64,000 nucleotides of DNA from Chitinophagales bacterium. GTDB taxonomy: Bacteria > Bacteroidota > Bacteroidia > Chitinophagales > LD1. Below the pieces are notes generated by a model. It did not search any database and was not told the origin of the DNA. It saw only the letters and a program-made list of their open reading frames with translations. A program made the translations under genes and the position numbers. The stretch is from the NCBI GenBank assembly GCA_026129525.1, contig JAHCHW010000002.1:450764-514763 (forward strand), in the 5' to 3' direction. Below, in pieces: positions 36,077-44,384 of the stretch (positions are counted from its first letter, which is position 1; each line of letters begins with the position of its first letter).

Positions 36077-38317
36077 ATGAATAATTCACCAACTTATTCA
36101 TCGCTTCTAAACAGTCAATTACTCTTTTCTGCCTGGCAGGAAATAAAAGACAAGAAAAGTGCTGGTGGAATTGATGGAATTTCGGTTGCCGACTTTAACG
36201 CAGTGGCTGCTCAACAAATTCAACTGTTGAGCGATGAGTTAATCGGCAACAACTATTTGCCACTACCTTACCGCAAAGTAGAAATCCCAAAATCAGAAGG
36301 AGAAAAGCGAACGCTTGGCATGTTGGCAATTCGCGATAAAATTTTGCAACACGCCATTAAGCAACTGCTGGAGCCTGAACTGGAAAAAATATTTTTAGAT
36401 GTAAGCTACGCTTATCGCGAAGGCAAAGGCGCTTTAAAAGCCATTGCAAGGGTTAAACATATACTGCAAACCGAAAAAGCGCAGTGGCTTGTTTCGCTCG
36501 ACCTCGATAATTTTTTCGATACCATACCGCACAAACTTCTTTTAGGAAAATTAAGCAAGCGCATAAATGACGAACGGCTTATGGCGCTGGTTGAACTTTG
36601 CATTAAAATGGGCAAGGTTGACAAAGGCATGCAATGGACCGACCACACCGAAGGCGTACCGCAAGGCGCAGTATTATCACCGCTTTTGGCTAATCTTTAT
36701 TTGCATGAATTAGACGAGTGGATGGTAATGAAAGAACTGTGCTACGTGCGCTATGCCGATGATTTTGTGATACTATGCAAAGAGAAAAACAAAGCAGAAA
36801 GCGCGCTGAAGAAAACCCTTAACCTGGTTAAGCAACTTCAACTAAAGGTAAATGATGGCTACAAAGTAGAACACATACAAACCGGCTTTAACTTTCTGGG
36901 TATTCATTTTAAAGGGACCCAAATTTCGCTCAGCGAAAAAAAGCAAACGCGGCTAAAAGAGAAATTAGAACAAGCCATATATGCCGATGGGTTTACACCC
37001 GCAAAACATTTTACCGATTACATGCAGGGCGTAAAAAACTACTATGCCAAACTCCTTCATCCTCAACAACTGCTATTTATTGACCAACACTTAGTTGCTC
37101 TTTTAAGCAAAAACCTGAAATGCAAAACACAAAAACAGGCAAAAGAAAAACTGACTAACCTGCAATTTATTACTCCCGAATTTCAGAAAAACCAAAGCTT
37201 AATTATTAAGCAAATAATTGCCGCAACTGCCAATGGCGGCAAAACACTACCCACCGTTGCTGAACTGGTAAAAAAACGTAAGCGCGAATATTTAGCCATA
37301 GAAGGTGAAATGAGCGAACTGCTGGTTACTACCTTTGGCAGCTTTATTGGTAAAAATACCAAAGGTATTACCGTTAAAAAAGCGGGCAAAACACTGGCAC
37401 AGGCGCATAATAATTTGCAACACATAACCGTAATGAGCAACGGTGTAAGCATATCCAGCGATGCCATAAAATTTTGTGCTGACAATGATATTGCCATTGA
37501 TTTTTTCACCCACAAAGGCGAGCACTATTCTTCCATACATTCTTCGGTAGAGCCCGATAACGAACTTTGGATACAACAATTAAAAGCCGAAGAAAACGGC
37601 AAGGCAGCCATACTTGCCAAGCAAATAGTGTTAGCAAAAATCGGTAACCAACACAAACTCATAAAATACTTCCACAAGTATCACAAAACCACCGACAGCA
37701 CTTTTAATGTACACTACGCTGCCAACCATCAAAAATTTAAAACCATTGAAACAGAAATAAAAAACTTAGCTACCGGCTCGCTCACTGACCTTCGGCAGCA
37801 AATAATGGCTGCCGAAGGAAGAGCAGCAGGTATTTACTGGGATGCAGTTGCCGAACTGATAAATGACGATACCGAATTTGAAGGGCGCGAACGCAAAGGC
37901 GCCCGCGATTTGGTAAACAGTATGCTCAACTACGGCTACTCAATTTTGTATGCCCGAATGTGGGTAGCAGTAATGCAGGCGCGGCTCAACCCTTGCATAA
38001 GTTGTTTGCATACACCGCAACAAGGTAAGCCAACACTGGTGTATGACTTAGTTGAATTTTTCCGCCAACAAGCAGTTGACCGGGTAGTAATTGCACTAAT
38101 ACAGAAAAGGGAAAAACTTGCCGTAAAAGACGGACTGCTTAACGAAGCTACACGCAACAAATTAGTACAACACATTTACGAACGCATGCACCGCTACGAA
38201 AACTACCGCGGTGAGCAGCGCAAACTGCTCCATATTTTTGGTTTACAGGCAAAAGAATACGCTGCTTACCTTACAGGTGCTGCTAAAAATTTTAAACCCT
38301 ATGCTGCTAAATGGTAA
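36077..38317 (+). CDS. cas1: Reverse transcriptase-Cas1 fusion
   Basis: A GTG at 36068 is possible, but ATG 36077 is chosen, giving 746 residues. N-terminal part (about 1-345): group II intron-like RT with QWLVSLDLDNFFDTIPHKLL (motif A Asp, about 142), GVPQGAVLSPLLANLYLHEL and the catalytic VRYADDF (about 224-230), followed by a thumb-like region. C-terminal part (about 410-746): Cas1 with catalytic candidates Glu in MAAEGRAAGIYW (about 581), His in CLHTPQQGKP (about 646) and Glu in YDLVEFFRQQ (about 661). RT-Cas1 proteins can acquire spacers from RNA by target-primed reverse transcription. There is no Cas6 domain at the N-terminus; cas6 is a separate gene. Confidence 0.95.
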   Translation: MNNSPTYSSLLNSQLLFSAWQEIKDKKSAGGIDGISVADFNAVAAQQIQLLSDELIGNNYLPLPYRKVEIPKSEGEKRTLGMLAIRDKILQHAIKQLLEPELEKIFLDVSYAYREGKGALKAIARVKHILQTEKAQWLVSLDLDNFFDTIPHKLLLGKLSKRINDERLMALVELCIKMGKVDKGMQWTDHTEGVPQGAVLSPLLANLYLHELDEWMVMKELCYVRYADDFVILCKEKNKAESALKKTLNLVKQLQLKVNDGYKVEHIQTGFNFLGIHFKGTQISLSEKKQTRLKEKLEQAIYADGFTPAKHFTDYMQGVKNYYAKLLHPQQLLFIDQHLVALLSKNLKCKTQKQAKEKLTNLQFITPEFQKNQSLIIKQIIAATANGGKTLPTVAELVKKRKREYLAIEGEMSELLVTTFGSFIGKNTKGITVKKAGKTLAQAHNNLQHITVMSNGVSISSDAIKFCADNDIAIDFFTHKGEHYSSIHSSVEPDNELWIQQLKAEENGKAAILAKQIVLAKIGNQHKLIKYFHKYHKTTDSTFNVHYAANHQKFKTIETEIKNLATGSLTDLRQQIMAAEGRAAGIYWDAVAELINDDTEFEGRERKGARDLVNSMLNYGYSILYARMWVAVMQARLNPCISCLHTPQQGKPTLVYDLVEFFRQQAVDRVVIALIQKREKLAVKDGLLNEATRNKLVQHIYERMHRYENYRGEQRKLLHIFGLQAKEYAAYLTGAAKNFKPYAAKW

Positions 38318-38342
38318 TACAAAAAAATATATACATTCGGGT

Positions 38343-38636
38343 ATGCCATTTAAAGCACGCAAAAAATTTGTGGTGATATGTTACGATGTTACCAAAACAA
38401 AACTCCGAAAAAAGGTGGCGGATGAACTTGAAAAATACGGAGAGCGGGCTAACTACAGCGTATTTGAATGTATGCTCACTCAAGGACAATTAATACTTTT
38501 GAAAGAAAAACTTGAAACTATTATTGATAAACGCACGGACACCATTTTATACTACCCGCTTTGTGTTGATTGCTTTGCCAAAATGCAAAAACAACCACCG
38601 GTAAACATAAAACGCGAACTGGTTGTAGCGGCATAA
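38343..38636 (+). CDS. cas2: CRISPR-associated Cas2
   Basis: The frame is open from 38211, overlapping RT-cas1, but ATG 38343 (MPFKARKKFVVICYDVTKTK) gives the normal 97-residue Cas2. The ferredoxin-like opening KKFVVICYDV and the ANYSVFECMLTQGQL strand with ILYYPLCVDC are characteristic. Cas2 forms the adaptor dimer of the Cas1-Cas2 integrase complex. It ends 443 bases before the first CRISPR repeat. Confidence 0.93.
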   Translation: MPFKARKKFVVICYDVTKTKLRKKVADELEKYGERANYSVFECMLTQGQLILLKEKLETIIDKRTDTILYYPLCVDCFAKMQKQPPVNIKRELVVAA

Positions 38637-39079
38637 ACCCAAAAACATTTGCGAAAGCGACCTAAAAAATAAAGTAGTGATTTGTAGATAATTAAACCAA
38701 CGTTGCCAAAATTGGCGATGTCATTTTTACCGCAAATGTTTGTGAAGCTTCAAGTTTTACAAACATTTGCGAAAAACACCAAAGTTCTTTGACATATTGT
38801 ATTGAATCTGAAGCATCTTCAACAAAGCATTTTCGCAAATGCGCTTTTTGAACAAAACCAGAAAACATTTGCGAAAAACCTGAATAGCTGAATAGTGGTG
38901 AAAATGAAGCAGATAATAAGTATTAAAGTGAAAATTTAACAACGGCAGACAATTGAAACCAGAAGCATTTGCGAAAAAATAAACAATAGCCGGTTAAATG
39001 CCCAATACTCCTCACAAACAATTCCAATCAAGAAAACATACGAAAGTATTGGTGCATTTAACCGGTTGATTATGTTTGT
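38637..39079 (+). promoter_or_regulatory. CRISPR leader with tandem hairpin motifs
   Basis: The 443-base A/T-rich leader contains the motif CATTTGCGAAA in direct orientation at 38646, 38764, 38866 and 38966 (spacing 118, 102, 100) and in inverted orientation at 38731 (CGCAAATG) and 38831 (TTTCGCAAATG), again 100 apart. Inverted and direct copies form hairpins: CGCAAATGTTTGT (38731-38743) with ACAAACATTTGCG (38759-38771), 13 bp perfect, and an 11-bp one at 38831-38841 with 38866-38876. Beside the first repeat is a larger imperfect stem at 38990-39065. The periodicity suggests protein binding sites or a structured RNA. Confidence 0.8.
38990..39065 (+). repeat. 20-bp inverted repeat at the leader-array junction
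   Basis: CCGGTTAAATGCCCAATACT (38990-39009) pairs with the complementary copy at 39045-39065, with a single bulged T; the loop is 35 bases. It ends 14 bases before the first repeat, the place where new spacers are inserted. Confidence 0.85.
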
Positions 39080-41449
39080 ATTCCATTAGGCGAGTTGAAC
39101 GCTCGTATTGAAACTTGCTTGTTAAGCATTTCAAGCTCCATTTGTGCCTTAAAATTCCATTAGGCGAGTTGAACGCTCGTATTGAAACAAAATATTTCAG
39201 GCTATTATCACAACAGTCTTAATTCCATTAGGCGAGTTGAACGCTCGTATTGAAACAATAGGTGTCTGGATTAAGACCAAAGTGTCTCACCTATTCCATT
39301 AGGCGAGTTGAACGCTCGTATTGAAACGAGTTTTGACTCGCTTTTTCTGAAAGCTCTTTCATTCCATTAGGCGAGTTGAACGCTCGTATTGAAACATGTT
39401 TAAAGAAAACCCTAAAAATTCCTCAATTAAAGATTCCATTAGGCGAGTTGAACGCTCGTATTGAAACGCACCTTCCAGGTCATTACCGTTGGCATCTTTA
39501 AATTCCATTAGGCGAGTTGAACGCTCGTATTGAAACCTACCTGCAGCGCTTTCGCGCGTGCTCGGGGCGGAATTCCATTAGGCGAGTTGAACGCTCGTAT
39601 TGAAACATTTGGTTGGTACTGCTTCGGAGCCGGTTGATAGCTCATTCCATTAGGCGAGTTGAACGCTCGTATTGAAACTTGGAAAGGTCATCAATCTTTT
39701 TTAACCCATTTGCAAGATTCCATTAGGCGAGTTGAACGCTCGTATTGAAACATCGAACCTCTTTCTAAATTACTTGTTCAAGGTAAATTCCATTAGGCGA
39801 GTTGAACGCTCGTATTGAAACACTTACGCCCTCTTTTTTGAAAGGGTTAAGATCAATTCCATTAGGCGAGTTGAACGCTCGTATTGAAACGGATCAAGAA
39901 GCCAAAAGACTCAAGACCTCAAAGTATTCCATTAGGCGAGTTGAACGCTCGTATTGAAACTTTAATTGCTTCCAAAACACTATCTCCTTTACTAAAGTAT
40001 TCCATTAGGCGAGTTGAACGCTCGTATTGAAACAATACATCTTCGTCTTCACCTGCAGATTTTGTAAAGATTCCATTAGGCGAGTTGAACGCTCGTATTG
40101 AAACCCGTCAGTGTGCACTATGGCGTAAATGTTTACACCATTCCATTAGGCGAGTTGAACGCTCGTATTGAAACATTGCCATATTGCTCAGCGTTGTCGC
40201 CCGTAAACTCACATTCCATTAGGCGAGTTGAACGCTCGTATTGAAACTATCACCTTTTTTGCACACTGGCATATGGTATAATTCCATTAGGCGAGTTGAA
40301 CGCTCGTATTGAAACAAACATGAAAAATGAATCGGGAAATTTCTTTTGAAGTCATTCCATTAGGCGAGTTGAACGCTCGTATTGAAACTTAATGCTGAAA
40401 ATTAAACAAATCAGCTTTAGAAAGATTCCATTAGGCGAGTTGAACGCTCGTATTGAAACATCAATATACTTTTTAAACAATTCAGGTGAAAATTGAATTC
40501 CATTAGGCGAGTTGAACGCTCGTATTGAAACACTCTACCTCTTGAGTAAACTCCACGTTGGCTTTATTCCATTAGGCGAGTTGAACGCTCGTATTGAAAC
40601 GTAATAAATGGTTTATCACATTGGAGTATCCCAATAAATTCCATTAGGCGAGTTGAACGCTCGTATTGAAACTTTTACCCAGTTTGTTTTAGGTGGTTCT
40701 TCATCCTTTATTCCATTAGGCGAGTTGAACGCTCGTATTGAAACATTTTTATCTGTATTTTCTAATTATTTCAATAAATTCCATTAGGCGAGTTGAACGC
40801 TCGTATTGAAACGAGATTAAAATAAAACTGAATCCGATAATGTTGATAAATTCCATTAGGCGAGTTGAACGCTCGTATTGAAACTGCTTTTCTACAATAA
40901 GTTGCATAATTTCTTCATTATTCCATTAGGCGAGTTGAACGCTCGTATTGAAACCCACTGCCATTTTTCAACAGCTTGGTTAGCTTCTTATTCCATTAGG
41001 CGAGTTGAACGCTCGTATTGAAACATACTTAACCGATATTGCGTTCGGGTCTTAGCTAAATTCCATTAGGCGAGTTGAACGCTCGTATTGAAACATCCTA
41101 TTGAAACCGGTTGTGGAAGAGGTTTCGTATTCCATTAGGCGAGTTGAACGCTCGTATTGAAACGATATGATACGCTAACATACGTCCAGTGGCATATTCC
41201 ATTAGGCGAGTTGAACGCTCGTATTGAAACTTGTCGATAATCCTCGATAATTTTTTTCTGAACCAATTCCATTAGGCGAGTTGAACGCTCGTATTGAAAT
41301 CAAGCGAAGGCGGGAAAGTGGGAGAGCGCTTGATTCACGAGCACTCGGTTAAAAAATCAATGAGATCGGTGCGAGTAAACAAGTGGAAAGAGAAAGTAAG
41401 TTTGAAGTTAGTTTATTCCATTAGGCGAGTTGAACGCTCGTATTGAAAC
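39080..41449 (+). CRISPR. CRISPR array, 33 repeats
   Basis: Thirty-three copies of a 35-base repeat that starts ATTCCATTAGGCGAG and ends CTCGTATTGAAAC, with internal CGAG/CTCG pairing. The first copy is at 39080-39114, the last at 41415-41449. Copies are almost invariant; repeat 32 (41266-41300) ends GAAAT instead of GAAAC. Thirty-one spacers are 32-39 bases; the gap between repeats 32 and 33 is 114 bases and is not a normal spacer. The GAAAC end and the position after cas2 and the leader indicate transcription on the plus strand. Spacer targets cannot be identified here. Confidence 0.98.
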
Positions 41450-41497
41450 ATCCTTTGTAATCGGCTGTGGTCTGTATGCCACTAGTTGTTGTTGCTA

Positions 41498-41605
41498 AAG
41501 AGTAAGCGTTCAACGAATCGAGAACTTCAACAATCCAGCGGCTATAACAGCGATGATGAACATCTTAAGAGTAAGCGTTCAGTGAATCGAGAGTTTCGAT
41601 AAGAA
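41498..41605 (+). repeat. Pair of degenerate CRISPR-like repeats downstream of the array
   Basis: Two imperfect copies of an approximately 34-base sequence, AAGAGTAAGCGTTCAACGAA... (from 41498) and AAGAGTAAGCGTTCAGTGAA... (from 41567), lie 69 bases apart, the same period as the array. They can be loosely aligned with the array repeat (shared TAAGCG-like, TTnAACG and TCG...AAC parts). They may be decayed distal repeats or the remains of a second array. The remaining bases between 41450 and 41669 show no gene. Confidence 0.5.
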
Positions 41606-41669
41606 AAGCAGAAAGAAATGCAGCAAATGCAGTTAGGCATGGTTGTTCCGTGCCTTGGGGATAGTATTT

Positions 41670-44318
41670 CTACTTTATTGTTTGAAACACAAAAGGTCGG
41701 CACAATACTCCATTGTTCAGCAAATGCCCAATGCAATGGTAGTTGGGTAGGCTTACCAAATCGTTTGCTGTAAAATACTCGTTGAGCATAGGTGTCAGGT
41801 GAGCCGCATCGCCCGGGCTTAAGCGGAATGATATACGGCTGCCCACATTCCCTAGCACACCGCTGGCAACTTTTTGTTCTAACTGCGAAATAGTTTGATT
41901 GGCAAGCACTAACTGCAATTTGTACTTGCGTACTTCGCTTAACGCCATGCCCAGGGTAGGCGAAGTGAAATTTTGAAATTCATCCACCATCATGGTAAAG
42001 CGTTTGCGTTTTTCGTGCGGCAGTGCACCCTGGCTCATGGCGGTCATTATTATTCTGTTCAGCAGGAAGAACCCCAGCATACCTACGTTTGCGGAACCTA
42101 TTTTGCCTTTGTCTAGTTTTACGATAAGTATTTTTCGTTTAGCTATTATATCGGTAAAACTGATAGTTGAAGGTTTGCGCTGCGAAATAATGGGGCGCAG
42201 TACTTCATTTCTTATTAAACGGTTTATTTTACCGGTAACGTAAGGTCCCCAGTTTACAAAGCTTTGTTCACCGGTGCTTTCAATGGCATTGCGCCAAAAG
42301 GCTTTTACTTCGGTATTTTTTAGGCTTGCGAGCAATGCTTTCCGGTAGCCGTCATCGTAAAAAAAGCGCTCTATATCGCTTAACACCGGAAAGGAAAACT
42401 GCTCTTGTGCGCCCTCATCGTATAGCGCTTCGAGGCAATTTCGAAAGTAAGTTTCGAACGAAGGACCACCGGCTATCCGCATGTCGTAGTTCTGCATCAT
42501 AAAGTAAAACAACTCCTCAACCAGCACTTCCTTTTGCTCCGGAAAATTGGTGTCGTATTCAAGCAGGTTAAGCAAAGGGCAATCGGGAGAAGCTACATCA
42601 AACAACACTACATCTTGCTGCCGGTTATCCGGAATAAGTTGTAAAGCAGCTTCCGCCAAATCGCCATGCGGGTCAATTAAACAAATGCCTTCTTTACCTG
42701 AAGCTAATTGGTTAAAAATGGTTTTCAGCATGGTTGATTTGCCCGTACCCGTTTGCCCTACTATGTATAGGTGTTGTGCTAAATCGCCTTCGGCAATGTT
42801 TACCGGAATTTCGTGATGCAAAGTGCTTTTAGCTCCCAGCGCAATACCCTGCTTAGGCAGCTTTTGAGGATAGTAACTAAAGTTAAAGGGCAACCGTTGA
42901 AGCCCCGGAACTATTTGATACGATGGCAGGGGCCACCAAAAAACCATGGAAAGCTGGCTGCGGGTGTACACAAACGGAAAAATACTGGAGCCGTTACCAT
43001 TTTCTACTTTAAACCGGTTTAGCGAATCGGCACTGCGGGGAATAAAATGGCAGGAGCGCTCGTTAAACAAGGCATATTTAATGGCACCTTTAAGCGAAGC
43101 CATCGGCAGCAGTTTTTCGCTGCTTAAAATTAAGCTTACACACCGGGCGTGGCTGCCTTCTGCCAGCAAATCGGCACATTGTTTTTTTCTGCTTTTGTAA
43201 ATTGGTTGGTTTTCCTGCTCGCTGCTGTTTACGGTTATTTGCAGCGCTTCCAGTTCGTTGGGCAGAAAATTAAAATGCCTCAATTCTAAATCAATAGATA
43301 TTTCGTAATCTGCATTGAGAAGAACCTTGTAAATCATGTCGGGGTCGTGCCATGTTTCGGGGGTTTGCGGCAGAAAGGGGATACGACCACCGGTTTTTGG
43401 ATGGGTAAATGTATCGTGTTGCGGTACTACCAACCAATGGTGAAACTCGCTGGGGTACGAAGTAAACTTGTTGATTTCGTTTTCATCGGTAATAGGAGAA
43501 AATGAAAAAACATCGGGCATTTCATCGCTACAGCGGTTAAAACTGTATTGCAAGTCCTGTGTTAAACCCGAAGCTATTTTCAAAAGATATTCCTGATTCG
43601 GATATTCTGCAGTAAAGTAAATTACCACACGAATTCCCGATTCCTTTTCAGTGTTGCCTTTTAGCTTGGTAATCCGCAAGTGCATGGAAAAAATGCGGTA
43701 GGGGGTGTAGTTCATTACATCAATAATATTGTGGTAATACTCGCGGCTGCGTTTAAGGCAATAATCTTTTTCGGCATCCGATTTTGGCAAAGCCAGCGCA
43801 CTTAAAACAAAGCCGAATGTGGCTTTGTGAAACTTCTCTTTTTTCTTTCCTGTTTCGGAAAAGAAGATGGTAAAGTTTTCCGGAACATCAACATCCTCTG
43901 TTTCTATGGGCGTGGTAACCGTGTACTCATTGGATGGCTTTAGCAGGTATTTTATCTCCGCTACCAAATTTTCAGCGTTGGTCTTAGTGCGGTCAATAAG
44001 CAACGTGGCACCATGCCGCAGAAGGTCGTTTTTAAAATCAATATCGTACTTAAACCCTTTGGAACTCATAACCACAATGGGTACATTGGGGAACGAAGCA
44101 TTTATCCTCACCAAATGTTTTAAGCCCGGCTCATGTTCATCGGGCATGTCCAAATCAAGCAATATGGCAACTGAATGTTTGAGTAATGTTTTGGTGGAGC
44201 GAAGCGTTTCATCCACATTTTCATAATGCAGTAATTCCATACCGGCATCTTCGGCAAAGTATCGTAAGCCGGCAACCAATTCGTTACTCTCGTCTATGTA
44301 TATCAGTTTTTGCTTCAT
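41670..44318 (-). CDS. Response-regulator receiver fused to HerA/TraD-like ATPase
   Basis: An 882-residue protein. Residues 1-125 look like a receiver (REC) domain: acidic pair in YIDES (9-10), a phospho-acceptor Asp55 in AILLDLDMPDE, and VVMSSKG as the switch serine. A linker region of about 350 residues has no recognised motif. The ATPase follows: Walker A LYIVGQTGTGKSTMLKT (about 533) with LIDPHGDLAE, Walker B FTMMVDEFQNF (about 780), and sensor/arginine segment LANQTISQLEQ...GSRISFRLSPGDAAHL. This is the architecture of DNA-pumping TraD/TrwB/HerA motors. A REC domain on such a motor is unusual. It follows the kinase gene at 44385 by 66 bases. Confidence 0.78.
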   Translation of the reverse strand: MKQKLIYIDESNELVAGLRYFAEDAGMELLHYENVDETLRSTKTLLKHSVAILLDLDMPDEHEPGLKHLVRINASFPNVPIVVMSSKGFKYDIDFKNDLLRHGATLLIDRTKTNAENLVAEIKYLLKPSNEYTVTTPIETEDVDVPENFTIFFSETGKKKEKFHKATFGFVLSALALPKSDAEKDYCLKRSREYYHNIIDVMNYTPYRIFSMHLRITKLKGNTEKESGIRVVIYFTAEYPNQEYLLKIASGLTQDLQYSFNRCSDEMPDVFSFSPITDENEINKFTSYPSEFHHWLVVPQHDTFTHPKTGGRIPFLPQTPETWHDPDMIYKVLLNADYEISIDLELRHFNFLPNELEALQITVNSSEQENQPIYKSRKKQCADLLAEGSHARCVSLILSSEKLLPMASLKGAIKYALFNERSCHFIPRSADSLNRFKVENGNGSSIFPFVYTRSQLSMVFWWPLPSYQIVPGLQRLPFNFSYYPQKLPKQGIALGAKSTLHHEIPVNIAEGDLAQHLYIVGQTGTGKSTMLKTIFNQLASGKEGICLIDPHGDLAEAALQLIPDNRQQDVVLFDVASPDCPLLNLLEYDTNFPEQKEVLVEELFYFMMQNYDMRIAGGPSFETYFRNCLEALYDEGAQEQFSFPVLSDIERFFYDDGYRKALLASLKNTEVKAFWRNAIESTGEQSFVNWGPYVTGKINRLIRNEVLRPIISQRKPSTISFTDIIAKRKILIVKLDKGKIGSANVGMLGFFLLNRIIMTAMSQGALPHEKRKRFTMMVDEFQNFTSPTLGMALSEVRKYKLQLVLANQTISQLEQKVASGVLGNVGSRISFRLSPGDAAHLTPMLNEYFTANDLVSLPNYHCIGHLLNNGVLCRPFVFQTIK

Positions 44319-44384
44319 TTTTCAATATGTTTTAGGTGTTGGGGAACGTGATAGTGTTTTGGGAAAAAGTTGCCGTGGGGAAAA

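Noticed and set aside
36077..37100. A separate group II intron inserted before cas1
   Set aside because: The RT frame continues without a stop into the Cas1 domain, so it is a fusion protein.
38211..38342. Extended N-terminus of Cas2 overlapping RT-Cas1
   Set aside because: The start at 38343 gives a normal-length Cas2 beginning at the first beta strand; the upstream residues do not resemble Cas2.
38757..38942. 61-residue minus-strand frame in the CRISPR leader
   Set aside because: Low-complexity composition, no recognisable motif, and it runs across the repeated leader motifs.
41670..44318. Plain conjugative coupling protein of an integrative element
   Set aside because: No relaxase, mating-pair or transfer genes are in the window, and a receiver-like domain is attached.
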